Source: an uncultured Pseudomonadota bacterium (lineage in GTDB: Bacteria; Pseudomonadota; Gammaproteobacteria; Steroidobacterales; Steroidobacteraceae). From it: a stretch of 37,879 nucleotides of DNA. A program made the position numbers and the translations under genes. This document shows positions 13,694-21,727 of this stretch, piece by piece; the stretch's first letter is position 1, and each line of letters begins with the position of its first letter. Location: NCBI GenBank assembly GCA_903938365.1, contig CAJACZ010000021.1, forward strand, positions 1-37,879. The letters are read 5' to 3'. The notes beneath the pieces are model-generated. The model worked only from the letters and a program-made list of their open reading frames with translations. It was not told where the DNA came from and did not search any database.

Positions 13694-15811
13694 CTAGAAC
13701 GACCAACGGAGGTCCAGCCCGTAGGTCCGCGGCGGCGAAGTCGTCACCGCGAACAGCAACGGGGCGACCGAGAACCCGCCGAGCGTGACCCGCTCATCCG
13801 TGAGGTTCCGGCCCCAGGCCGAGATCGTCCAACCCTGAGTCGACTCGAAGGCAGCCCGCAGATTGACCTGTTCGTGCGCCTCCTGGCGGAAGAGCGCCGT
13901 GTTCGCCGCATCGACGAAGTTCTCGGCACGGTAGACCACTTCCGGGATGAACGAGAGGGTGCCGGCCGTGCCGATGGCGCGGTCGTACTCGAGGTTGATC
14001 GCCGCCGTCACCCGCGGAGCGCGCGGCAAGCGCTTCCCGGAGTTCGCTTCGAAGCTCGTGTATTGGGCGTCCACGAGACCGAGCGATGCGTTCAGGGCGA
14101 TCGATTCCGTGGCCCGTGCGGAGACCTGCAGTTCCGCGCCATAACTGCGCGCGCGCGCCGCGTTGCTGATGAAGAACCCGGCGCCGCTTTGGGCTGACTG
14201 CTGGATGTCCTTGTAGTCGAGGTAGAAGAGGCTCGTGTCGATCCGTACCCGCCCGCTCGGCGCGCCCTTGTAGCCGACTTCATAGCTGTTCAGGTATTCC
14301 GGGGCGAACTCGATGCGGGCCGGGTTCGAACTCGGCCCCGCATTGAAGCCGCCCGACTTGAAGCCGCGCGCGAGGCGCATGTACAGGGTGTGGGCTTCGG
14401 CCGGTTTGTAGGTGAGCGTCACAGTGGGCGACCACTCGCCACCGTCGACCTCCTTCGAGAACGCCGGGACCACACCGAATCCCGGTATGGGCAGCGTTGC
14501 TGTCTGCACATAATCGAGGTCCTTCGACTCGGAGGTGTAGCGCAGGCCCGCTTCGGCGGTCAGCTTCGCGGTGATCGGATACTCGATTGAGGCGAAGCCG
14601 GCGAGGCTGCGGGTGCTGAGGTCGGCGATGGCGTTCACCCGGTTCGTCCGTCCGGGACCCAGGAAGCCGGGACCGAGTTCGAGGATGGTGTCCTGCAGGT
14701 AACTCCGTTCAAAGTAGAAGGCGCCGACGACCCACTTGAGGTCGTCGCTGCTGCCGCCGGAGAGGCGGATTTCCTGTGTGAACTGGTCTTCGTCGGTGTC
14801 GAGGCCGGTCGCGAGGATGGGGCGGGAAGTGAAGTCGCGATCGGTGATGAACTCGGTGTCGCGCTTCCGGTAGGCCGAGATCGCGGTGAGCGTGGTGGTG
14901 GCGAAGGACTGGTCCGCCCGTAGCGAGACGCCGCGCATCCGCCGTTCGCTGTTGCAGGGACCGTCCCAGGCGGAATCGTCGGGGTTGGTGTTCCCGGTGT
15001 ACAGCTGGCCGCCGACCAGGCGGAACATGTTGTCGCAGGTGTCGTCGCGCGAGTCATCGACGCTCAGCAGCAGTTCGAGGCTGTCGTTGGGTCGCGCGAG
15101 CAGGTGCGCGCGGACGCTGCGGCCGTTCTCGTCGTTGCCACGCACGCCCGGCGCCGCGAGGTTCCGCAGGTAGCCGTCACGCGAACGGTCGACGAACGAG
15201 ACCCGCGCCATCAGTTTGTCGGACATCAGTGGCACGTTGAGGGTGACGCCGTATTGGCGCAGGCCGAAGTTGCCGAAGGAGGCGTCGAGCGCACCACCGA
15301 ACTCGGGTCCCGGCTTGCGGGTCACGATGTTGACGGCGCCGGCCACGGTGTTCCGCCCAAACAGCGTGCCCTGCGGCCCGCGGAGGATCTGGAAGGACTC
15401 GAGGTCAAACTGGCGCTGGCTCATCGAGGATTCGTCGCCGACGAACACCTCGTCGATGTAGAGACCGACGCTGGTGTCGCTGCCTGAGCCCGCCGAGGTG
15501 AGACCCCGGATGCTGAACTCGCTGTTCGATCCGTTGCTGTCGTTGAACGACACGCCCGGGAAGTAGGCGCCGAGATCCCGGTTGTTCCGCACGCCGCGGC
15601 GCTCGAGTTGGTCGCCGGCCAGCGCCGAGACCGACATCGGGACATTCAGCGCGCTTTCGGCCCGCTTCCGCGCGGTGATGACGACCTCTTCCAGGGCAGG
15701 CGACGACTGGGAGGGCTCGGCCGCCATCGCCGGAAGCCCGGGCAGGGCAGCCAAGGCGCCCACGACTGCGAAAAGGCGTCCATTTGACAAAATATTGTTG
15801 CGGATGGCCAT
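13694..15811 (-). CDS. TonB-dependent outer-membrane receptor (first gene of the peptide-catabolic operon)
   Basis: 705 residues from ATG 15811, with a signal peptide (LFAVVGALAALPGLPAMAA) and then LEEVVITARKRAES, the usual TonB-box/start of the plug domain in this receptor class. The plug has SIRGLTSAGSGSDTSVGLYI and the conserved ILRGPQGTLFGRNTVAGAVN. A barrel of repeated amphipathic strands ends in YGLDLRWSF with the terminal Phe of outer-membrane proteins. It imports a bulky ligand using TonB energy. Because it leads an operon of peptidases and acyl-CoA enzymes rather than iron genes, the ligand is probably the operon's peptide substrate, which would be too large for porins. A longer upstream reading is rejected: it crosses the operator region and the TetR start. 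Confidence 0.93.
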   Translation of the reverse strand: MAIRNNILSNGRLFAVVGALAALPGLPAMAAEPSQSSPALEEVVITARKRAESALNVPMSVSALAGDQLERRGVRNNRDLGAYFPGVSFNDSNGSNSEFSIRGLTSAGSGSDTSVGLYIDEVFVGDESSMSQRQFDLESFQILRGPQGTLFGRNTVAGAVNIVTRKPGPEFGGALDASFGNFGLRQYGVTLNVPLMSDKLMARVSFVDRSRDGYLRNLAAPGVRGNDENGRSVRAHLLARPNDSLELLLSVDDSRDDTCDNMFRLVGGQLYTGNTNPDDSAWDGPCNSERRMRGVSLRADQSFATTTLTAISAYRKRDTEFITDRDFTSRPILATGLDTDEDQFTQEIRLSGGSSDDLKWVVGAFYFERSYLQDTILELGPGFLGPGRTNRVNAIADLSTRSLAGFASIEYPITAKLTAEAGLRYTSESKDLDYVQTATLPIPGFGVVPAFSKEVDGGEWSPTVTLTYKPAEAHTLYMRLARGFKSGGFNAGPSSNPARIEFAPEYLNSYEVGYKGAPSGRVRIDTSLFYLDYKDIQQSAQSGAGFFISNAARARSYGAELQVSARATESIALNASLGLVDAQYTSFEANSGKRLPRAPRVTAAINLEYDRAIGTAGTLSFIPEVVYRAENFVDAANTALFRQEAHEQVNLRAAFESTQGWTISAWGRNLTDERVTLGGFSVAPLLFAVTTSPPRTYGLDLRWSF

Positions 15812-15832
15812 CGGTTTGCCTTCGGTTGGTTG

Positions 15833-15860
15833 AAGTAGAACTTGAATACAACTTCTACTT
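15833..15860. promoter_or_regulatory. Palindromic operator-like site 1 for the TetR regulator
   Basis: A 28-base near-palindrome: AAGTAGAA (15833-15840) and TTCTACTT (15853-15860) are perfect reverse complements, and the inner TTG/CAA pair extends the arms to 12 bases with a single C/C mismatch around a 4-base centre. It sits between the divergent receptor and TetR genes and overlaps the receptor promoter, the expected location for TetR autoregulation and operon repression. Confidence 0.65.
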
Positions 15861-15871
15861 TTGGATGTCAA
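15843..15871 (-). promoter_or_regulatory. Promoter of the receptor-led operon
   Basis: On the minus strand a perfect -35 box TTGACA (15871-15866) is followed by a 17-base spacer and a weak -10 box TATTCA (15848-15843, only the first three bases match consensus). It lies about 35-60 bases upstream of the receptor ATG. The palindromic operator covers the spacer and -10, which suits repression by the divergent TetR protein. Not experimentally known. Confidence 0.5.
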
Positions 15872-15891
15872 CTGGAATCGATCGGTCTCCG

Positions 15892-15909
15892 GAACTTGAA
15901 GTTGAGTTC
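15892..15909. promoter_or_regulatory. Operator-like site 2
   Basis: GAACTTGAAGTTGAGTTC shares 13 of 18 positions with the core of site 1 (15838-15855), and contains the small palindrome AACTT-G-AAGTT. It lies just upstream of the TetR start, near a weak promoter-like pair (TTGAAG at 15896, GACAAT at 15918). A second binding site for the same regulator is plausible. Confidence 0.45.
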
Positions 15910-15929
15910 GATTTCGGGACAATGCGGCG

Positions 15930-16664
15930 ATGAAATCCGCTTCGAAACCGGCACCGCGCGCAGTCGCGCGGGTCCGTCTCAATGCCGTCCGCACGAAGCC
16001 GGCCGCTCCGAAAACCAAGCGCGGGCGGGAGACCCGTGAACGCCTGAAGACGGCGTTGATCGAGTTGCTCCAGGAACGCGCCTATCAGGACATCCGGCTG
16101 GAGGACATCACGGACCGGGCGGGTTCGCGGGTGAGCCTCTTCTACCATTACTTCCAGAGCAAGGCCGACATCGCGCAGGAAGTCCTGACGGACATGCTCG
16201 AGGCGTTCAAGCTGGAGGTCGGGCGGCGACAAAAGGATGCCGATCCCCTCGCCACGATCCACTATGCCAACCAACGCATGGTCGCGCTGTACGCCAACAA
16301 CCCCGGCGCGATGCGCTGCCTCGTCGATTCGAAGGACGACTCGGCGCCGTTCGCCCAGACCTGGCGCTCCATCACGCTCGACTGGAATCGGCGGATCGCC
16401 GCCAGCATCGCCCGCCAGTTCCCTGACGCGCTGCCGCGCAACGACGCCTACCTGGCGCTGGCTTTCGCCCTCTCGGGCATGGTGGACGACTTCCTGTTCG
16501 AGTACTTCGTCAACGAACAGGCCGCCTTGCGACAGGCATATCCGACCCATGACGCTGTGGCCGCATTCTTGACGACGCTCTGGTGCCGAGCCCTCTATCT
16601 CAGGAATCCCGGCGACATCACGAGCCCAGGCTTCACCGAGGTCAGCGGCGACCCCGGTCTCTGA
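15930..16664 (+). CDS. TetR family transcriptional regulator
   Basis: 244 residues. After a basic, Ala/Pro-rich N-terminal extension of about 28 residues comes the TetR DNA-binding domain (TRERLKTALIELLQERAYQDI, then LEDITDRAGSRVSLFYHYF, then QSKADI). The helix-turn-helix is followed by the characteristic F-Y-x-Y-F. The remaining helical part (about 95-225) would bind the inducer. It is divergent from the receptor-led operon with 118 bases between them holding two related palindromic sites, so it most likely represses that operon and itself until a substrate-derived ligand is present. The ATG at 15930 lies very close to the only promoter-like pair seen, so the mRNA may be nearly leaderless, or the true start may be slightly downstream. 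Confidence 0.92.
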   Translation: MKSASKPAPRAVARVRLNAVRTKPAAPKTKRGRETRERLKTALIELLQERAYQDIRLEDITDRAGSRVSLFYHYFQSKADIAQEVLTDMLEAFKLEVGRRQKDADPLATIHYANQRMVALYANNPGAMRCLVDSKDDSAPFAQTWRSITLDWNRRIAASIARQFPDALPRNDAYLALAFALSGMVDDFLFEYFVNEQAALRQAYPTHDAVAAFLTTLWCRALYLRNPGDITSPGFTEVSGDPGL

Positions 16665-16666
16665 CG

Positions 16667-16968
16667 ATGGCGGGTACGCCCATCCGGGTCCTCGACGGAC
16701 CGACGGTGCGAGAACTCCTGCCGTACCCGGAGTGCGTCGTGCTCATGCGCAAGGCGATGGTCGCGACCAGCGCAGGACACGCGTTGCTACGTCGCACATC
16801 GTCGCGGAGATCGGCGCTGTGCTCGCCGGAGACTCAGTCGGGCGATCGTCAGACGAGGAGATCACCCTGTACAAGTCGCTCGGCGTCGCCTCGCAGGATC
16901 TGTCGGCCGCATGGCATGTTTTCGAGCAAGCGCAACGCCGAAACCTCGGTGTCGCAGCCGCGCTCTGA
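16667..16968 (+). pseudogene. Broken ornithine cyclodeaminase/mu-crystallin family gene
   Basis: Two pieces of one family are joined out of frame. From ATG 16667 the frame reads IRVLDGPTVRELLPYPECV and then VLMRKAMVATSAGH, the N-terminus of ornithine cyclodeaminase/alanine dehydrogenase-like proteins. From about 16791 a different frame reads HIVAEIGAVLAGDSVGRSSD and then EEITLYKSLGVASQDL, the family's C-terminus. Intact members have about 310-340 residues, so some 200 middle residues including the NAD-binding fold are missing and the frame is shifted. The start lies 2 bases after the TetR stop, so it once followed TetR in an operon. Such enzymes deaminate or reduce amino/imino acids, consistent with a former part in amino-acid breakdown. 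Confidence 0.75.
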
Positions 16969-16976
16969 CGGCGACC

Positions 16977-17969
16977 CTACAGGCGTGCGAGATGCGCGGC
17001 GAAACCTGCCGCATCGATGTTCGAACCGCACACCACGACCCCCACACGCCGCCCGCTGAGCTCCCCGCGCAGTCGGTACACCAACGCGGCCACCGCCGCG
17101 GCGCCGGCGGGCTCGACGGCCAGCTTCATCTCGCGGAACAGCAATCCCATCGCCGCGCGGATCTCCGCGTCCGACACCTTGACGAGCCGGTCCACGCTCG
17201 CGCGACACATCGCGTAGCCGTACGGCAGGGCCATCGGCGGAGCGAGACTGTCCGCGATCGTGTCCACACGATCGATACGCTGCGCTGTTCCGGCTGCGAA
17301 GCTGCGATGCATGGTGTCGGCGCCTTCCGGTTCGACACCGATGACCTCGCAGCGCGGCTGCAGGAGCTTGAGTGCCCGGCCTGCACCGCCGGCCAGTCCA
17401 CCCCCACCTATCGCGATGATGACGGCATCGAGCCCCGGCGCCTGTCGGGCGAACTCCAAGCCCAACGACGCCGTTCCGAGTGTGGTCTGCACGCCATCGA
17501 ACGGATGGATGAACTGCCGACCCTCAATCGCAGCGATCTCTTCGGCCATCGCGAACCCCGTGGGACCGTCCACCGCCGAGACGACCTCCGCGCCCCAGCT
17601 GCGGGCGGCGGCGACGCGCGCCGGATTCGCGTTAGCCTGCATGACGACCTTCGCGGAGATGCCGAACTGGGCCGCACCCCAGGCGACGGCGATGGCGTGA
17701 TTGCCGGCGCTCATGGCCGTCACCCCGCGTCGACGCTCCTCGTCGCTCAATGACAAGAGGTTCGCGATGACACCCCGTGCCTTGAAGGTGCCCGAACTCT
17801 GGAAAAGCTCCAGTTTCAGGAGGACCTGTGTCTCGGGCGTCATGAGCGAATCGAGTTCCCGTCCATGCCATCGATGCACGGGGGTCTGCTGGATGTAAGG
17901 CGCGATCGCGGCGGCGGTCCGCTCGATCTGTTCCGGTGACAGCAGTTCAAAAGAGTGCTCGATGCCCAT
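16977..17969 (-). CDS. Fold-type II PLP ammonia-lyase (threonine/serine/hydroxyaspartate dehydratase-like)
   Basis: 330 residues from ATG 17969; an in-frame ATG at 18014 would add 15 residues, but a TATAGT -10-like box (18008-18003) overlaps that start and favours the shorter form. Motifs are FQSSGTFKARG with the PLP lysine (Lys63), SAGNHA for cofactor/substrate carboxylate binding, and the phosphate-gripping GGGGLAGG. Length and layout match catabolic threonine dehydratases, serine racemases and hydroxyaspartate ammonia-lyases without a regulatory ACT domain. The reaction would be elimination of ammonia from a beta-hydroxy amino acid to give a 2-oxo acid. It lies convergent to the broken cyclodeaminase gene; a link to the nearby peptide operon (downstream of released Ser/Thr or 3-hydroxy-Asp) is only suggested by position. 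Confidence 0.88.
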   Translation of the reverse strand: MGIEHSFELLSPEQIERTAAAIAPYIQQTPVHRWHGRELDSLMTPETQVLLKLELFQSSGTFKARGVIANLLSLSDEERRRGVTAMSAGNHAIAVAWGAAQFGISAKVVMQANANPARVAAARSWGAEVVSAVDGPTGFAMAEEIAAIEGRQFIHPFDGVQTTLGTASLGLEFARQAPGLDAVIIAIGGGGLAGGAGRALKLLQPRCEVIGVEPEGADTMHRSFAAGTAQRIDRVDTIADSLAPPMALPYGYAMCRASVDRLVKVSDAEIRAAMGLLFREMKLAVEPAGAAAVAALVYRLRGELSGRRVGVVVCGSNIDAAGFAAHLARL

Positions 17970-18030
17970 AACCGGTCCAGATCCCTGACAAAAAACGGCG
18001 TCACTATAATTCATCCCCGTCGCGCGATTC

Positions 18031-18207
18031 TTAACGTTCCATCAAGGTCTTGAACCCGACCGCGAACCGCTGGGTCTCATCGCGCGTCAGACTCGCCACC
18101 CAGCGATCGTGGGCTTCCTGCTGCGGGTCGGCCAGGTCTTCGGGGTAGGTGTTGTCGTACCACGCGTCGATCTGCCGCGTACGGACCGGTCGGGAATGGC
18201 TCGCTGC
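18031..18207 (-). pseudogene. C-terminal fragment of an unrecognised protein
   Basis: A 58-codon open stretch ending in TAA at 18033-18031 reads well as protein (RQIDAWYDNTYPEDLADPQQ, then EAHDRWVASLTRDETQRFAV), with codon use like real genes. It is closed at its upstream end by an in-frame TGA at 18210-18208 and has no start or ribosome site. It appears to be the tail of a gene cut off by rearrangement next to the IS91-type remnant. The family was not recognised. Confidence 0.35.
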
Positions 18208-18284
18208 TCAATCGGAGCTGCTCCAGAACACACGCAACCCGGCGCGCTGCGCGACCGGGATGGCGGCATAAGCGCTCCTCTGCA

Positions 18285-18690
18285 TCGGCGACCTTTCTGG
18301 ACGGCGTAGTTTTGGCTCTCGACGGCGCGCGGCCGGTGTTTCGGCATCTGCCTGCGCCGACGGCCACGGAGCGTGCCGTAAGGGTGCAGGAGATTGCCGC
18401 CCGCATTGGCATCGCACTGCAGCGCCGTGGCCTGATCGAGCGCGACATTGAGAACGCCTGGCTGGCGGCGCTGGGACCGCCGCCGAGGATGCACCTGACG
18501 CGCTACCACGGCGTGGTCGCGCCGCGCAGCCCTCTGCGGGGGCGGGAAGCTCAAGATCATCGCCAGCATCGAAGAGTCGGAGGTGATCGCGAGGATGCCC
18601 GCGCACCTGGAGAAGAACGTTCCTGATCAGTCACAGCCCGAGTTGCGGGTCGGCGCTCGGGCGCTGCCGTTGCAGGCCAGACTGCTTTGA
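18285..18690 (+). pseudogene. Remnant of an IS91-type (Y2, HUH) transposase
   Basis: In one frame the sequence reads FLDGVVLALDGARPVFRHLP, then APTATER, then MHLTRYHGVVAPRSPL; these are landmarks of IS91-family transposases. At about 18535 the reading shifts to another frame: CGGKLKIIASIEESEVIARM, then PAHLEK, ending in TGA at 18690. This matches the conserved zinc-ribbon C-terminus (CPRCGG-like). The catalytic two-tyrosine core region upstream and the segment between the two pieces are missing, so the element is dead. It abuts a gene fragment on the left and a lower-GC gene on the right, marking an old insertion boundary. No terminal repeats are expected for this family and none are seen. 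Confidence 0.65.
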
Positions 18691-18916
18691 GTGCGGAGGT
18701 GAGGGGCGTATGGGCTGACCGGCGAACCGGTCGGGCAGGGACGGTGCGTGCAGGGATCGCGGTGGCCGGCAGGCGAGGGCGCCCGACTGTCTGCCAGGCC
18801 GCTCGATCGACGGGTTTCGGGTTGGCGGTGCTGAACGCGGGTGTCAGGTCGGGGCAGGCCTGAGCGGGGAGCATGCTAGAGTTCAGCAGCTGTTCCAATT
18901 AAATGTTTCTTCCAAG

Positions 18917-20926
18917 ATGACGCCATCCCCTCCCGGAGAAACCGCGCAAACACCCCATAAACTTTGGAGTTGGCTGGCATTGTTAGGGCCCTACGCGCCA
19001 CTGGGTATGCTTTATCTCATCGGCCTTCCGTTGCTCTCGCTTTCGCGCGCGGGGCTGATGGCATGGCAAGCCGAGCGCGTTTCTGCGACGGGCGTCTGGG
19101 TGGAAATGCTGCTGCAGGGAGTGCGCGTTGACATCATTCAACTGGGTCTGCTGAGCATCCCGCTCCTGATTCTGGCGCCGATAGTTGCCACAGTCCGTGG
19201 CTGGCAGATCTGGAAACGCATCAGCTATTTCTGGGTCATTGCTTCAGCGGCGCTCCTCGTATTGCTTGAGGCGGCTTCCCCGGCCTTCATTGCTGAATAC
19301 GATACGCGCCCCAACCGGCTGTTTATTGAGTATCTGAAGTATCCCGATGAGGTGCTCTCGATGCTCTGGCGGGGTTTTCGACTGCATCTGTTTGCGGGGG
19401 TGACAGCCACGATCCTTGCGATGGCTGGTCTCGCAAAACTTCTTAGCCCGTGGCTAAGGCAGGAACGCACCTGGAAGAACGTCCGCTTCTTTGTGACCTG
19501 GCCCATCGTTGTGCTGGTGTGTCTGATATCCATCCGTTCGACTCTTGATCATCGGCCGGCTAACCCGGCTTTGTTCGCCCTGACAGGCGACCCGATGGTT
19601 AACACGTTGATTCTCAATTCCGCCTGGTCGGTTGCCCACGCTATCTATGGCTTGAAACACGAAAACCGCTCAAGCGACATTTACGGAGAAATGTCCGAAA
19701 AAGGCATTCTCGACCAATTAGCCCATACTCGTGAAAAGGGCCATGAATCACGGCCATTGCTCAATTCTCCTGATATCCCGACCCTGATTGAGCAAAAGGC
19801 TACGATCCGCCGTCAGAAGCCGCTGAACCTGGTCATCATTCTGGAAGAAAGCCTGGGGGCAACATTTGTCGAATCCCTGGGAGGCGTCCCGGTGACGCCG
19901 GAACTGGAAAAGCTCAAGACGCAGGGCTGGTGGTTTGAGCAGTTGTACGCGACCGGCACTCGCTCAGTACGCGGCATCGAAGCAGTGGTTACAGGCTTTC
20001 CTCCATCACCCGCACAAGCCACCGTCAAACTGTCACTGGCTCAACGCAATTTCGCCAACCTGGCGCAACTGCTCGGGAAGCAGGGTTACGAATCCGAATT
20101 CATCTATGGTGGTGAATCCCATTTCGACAATATGCGGGGTTTCTTTCTCGGCAACGGATTCGACCACGTTACTGATGGCAAGGACTTCGAGTCTCCTGTT
20201 TTCAGGGGGAGTTGGGGCGTTTCGGACGAAGACCTGTTCAATAAAGCACTTGAGCGACTGACCGAGAAACACTCAGCAGGAAAATCGAGCTTCACGCTGA
20301 TATTCACCTCGACCAACCACTCGCCCTTCGAGTTTCCGGATGGTCGTATTTCTCTGTATGACCAGGAAAAAAATACGGACAATAACGCCGTCAAGTACAC
20401 CGACTATGCGCTTGGGCGCTTCATGGAGCAGGCGCGCGCCAGCAGTTACTGGAAAGACACGATCTTTGTGGTAGTGGCGGATCATGACATCCGTGTGCGC
20501 GGGGACAGTCTCGTGCCGATCGAGCGATTCCATATCCCCGGCTTGATCATGGGTGCTGATATCCAACCTCGGCGGATTAAAACTGTTGCCAGTCAGATTG
20601 ATCTGCCGCCAACGCTGCTTTCCTTGCTGGGCATCGATTCCAGGCATCCCATGATTGGGAGGGATCTCACCAGGGAACCCGAGGGTTTGCCAGGAAGGGC
20701 AATGATGCAATATGAACAGCATTACGCCTGGATGGAAGGGCAGCAGGTGGTGGTGTTACGCCCGGGGAAACCGCCGGCTCATGGCACTTACGATCCAGTT
20801 GCCAAGCGGTTGACGAATGTCCCGCTCCCTCGCGCGGACCAGGGTGGCATTGAGCAACGCGCGCTGGCACATGTGCTCCTTCCCGCCTGGCTGTACCGCG
20901 AACAGCGCTATCGCCTTCCAGATTAG
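18917..20926 (+). CDS. Membrane-anchored LtaS/MdoB-type sulfatase (phosphoglycerol/phosphoethanolamine transferase-like)
   Basis: 669 residues. The first about 210 hold five hydrophobic segments; the rest is a periplasmic sulfatase-fold domain. Key residues fit the LtaS/MdoB group: ILEES (Glu310, metal), GTRSVRG with the likely catalytic Thr348, STNHSPFEFP, and VVADHDIR (the Asp-His metal pair). The family moves phosphoglycerol or phosphoethanolamine from a lipid onto a glycan, lipoteichoic acid or osmoregulated glucan; the acceptor here is unknown. Sampled stretches are about 53% GC, well below the neighbours, with many AAA/GAA/ATT codons. Together with the IS91-type remnant just upstream this indicates horizontal gain. 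The 226-base spacer before it contains no gene I recognise. The start has only a weak ribosome site. Confidence 0.88.
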   Translation: MTPSPPGETAQTPHKLWSWLALLGPYAPLGMLYLIGLPLLSLSRAGLMAWQAERVSATGVWVEMLLQGVRVDIIQLGLLSIPLLILAPIVATVRGWQIWKRISYFWVIASAALLVLLEAASPAFIAEYDTRPNRLFIEYLKYPDEVLSMLWRGFRLHLFAGVTATILAMAGLAKLLSPWLRQERTWKNVRFFVTWPIVVLVCLISIRSTLDHRPANPALFALTGDPMVNTLILNSAWSVAHAIYGLKHENRSSDIYGEMSEKGILDQLAHTREKGHESRPLLNSPDIPTLIEQKATIRRQKPLNLVIILEESLGATFVESLGGVPVTPELEKLKTQGWWFEQLYATGTRSVRGIEAVVTGFPPSPAQATVKLSLAQRNFANLAQLLGKQGYESEFIYGGESHFDNMRGFFLGNGFDHVTDGKDFESPVFRGSWGVSDEDLFNKALERLTEKHSAGKSSFTLIFTSTNHSPFEFPDGRISLYDQEKNTDNNAVKYTDYALGRFMEQARASSYWKDTIFVVVADHDIRVRGDSLVPIERFHIPGLIMGADIQPRRIKTVASQIDLPPTLLSLLGIDSRHPMIGRDLTREPEGLPGRAMMQYEQHYAWMEGQQVVVLRPGKPPAHGTYDPVAKRLTNVPLPRADQGGIEQRALAHVLLPAWLYREQRYRLPD

Positions 20927-21412
20927 CCGGGCATCACACGGGCGGCTGGCCAATCGCGTTACGGAATCGATGGGTCGTGCTGCGAGGCGCGGGCAACGTC
21001 TTTCAGGCGGTGTTGCGCCACATCATCGATGCGCCAGCGCTTGCTCCAGCACATGACCGCTCCGCACCTGGTGCATTCCGGTCCGAAGATCGCCGACTGC
21101 GTCGAGGGCACCTGGGTGTTGGGGTATTTCGACCCGTTCGAGGCCTGAACCGGCCGGCCGAAGTCCGAACCCGGACGGGCGGCCGAGTCCAGGGGTCATG
21201 TCTGGGATGGAACTGGTGGTGGACTCCCCCCGGGTCGTATGCGTCGAGACCGTCACTGGCTGCCGTTTTGTTGACGAGCACGTCCAGGCGGGCGGCATGC
21301 ACCGGTAGGCGGCGAATTCCCTGGCGATCAGGGCGGATCTTGGTGTGACGCCACGGGGTTCTCCGGGCAGACGACTCCCGGGGCGCGCTTCCGCCAAGCA
21401 GGAGACCCGGCA
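20927..21412. other. Spacer with possible coding debris
   Basis: In this 486-base stretch no intact gene is recognised. A plus-strand reading ending at a TGA near 21148 (HMTAPHLVHSGPKIADCVEG, then TWVLGYFDPFEA) looks protein-like. So does a minus-strand reading over about 21240-21345 (HAARLDVLVNKTAASDG), which faintly recalls the LVNNAG region of short-chain dehydrogenases. Neither has a start or the rest of a domain. I treat the region as decayed sequence beside the transferred gene. Confidence 0.35.
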
Positions 21413-21727
21413 ATGATTCCCGGCGCCTACGTCGTTGTGTTCGTGAGCACGAGAACTGAGGCGGACGCCGACGGCTACGCCTCGATGGCGAGCCGGATGG
21501 AACAGCTGGCCCGCGCTCAGGACGGATTTCTGGGCATGCAAAGCGCGCGGAGTGACCGTGGAGAGGGCATCACGGTCTGCTACTGGGAATCCGCTGAGGC
21601 GATCTCCGCCTGGAGGCGGGACGTCGACCACGCGGCGGCGCAGCAGCGCGGCAGGGAAACCTGGTACGAGACCTACGCGGTCACGATCGCGAGGGTGGAG
21701 CGCCACTACGCGATGTTGCGTCCTTGA
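21413..21727 (+). CDS. ABM-fold protein (antibiotic biosynthesis monooxygenase-like)
   Basis: 104 residues, the usual length of a single ferredoxin-like ABM domain. The pattern fits the family: a first strand (YVVVFVSTRT), a helix with M-x-x-L-A-R-x-Q-x-G-F-L-G-M, a strand around GITVCYWES, then A-I-S-A-W-R-x-D-x-x-H and a closing Y-x-x-Y-x-V-x-I-A-R-V-E segment. The W-R-x-D-x-x-H motif is typical. Members include cofactor-free quinol monooxygenases and stress-linked proteins of unknown activity. A GGAG ribosome site lies about 9 bases before the ATG. It stands alone, with no clear partner; function beyond the fold is not known. Confidence 0.8.
   Translation: MIPGAYVVVFVSTRTEADADGYASMASRMEQLARAQDGFLGMQSARSDRGEGITVCYWESAEAISAWRRDVDHAAAQQRGRETWYETYAVTIARVERHYAMLRP

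Noticed and set aside
13694-15811. Reading the first TonB-dependent receptor as a siderophore receptor
   Set aside because: No siderophore synthesis, Fur box or iron transport gene is nearby, and the gene leads an operon of peptidases and acyl-CoA enzymes.
21240-21350. Possible short-chain dehydrogenase fragment on the minus strand
   Set aside because: Only a short LDVLVN-like stretch matches; no glycine motif, no YxxxK, no start. Left as spacer debris.
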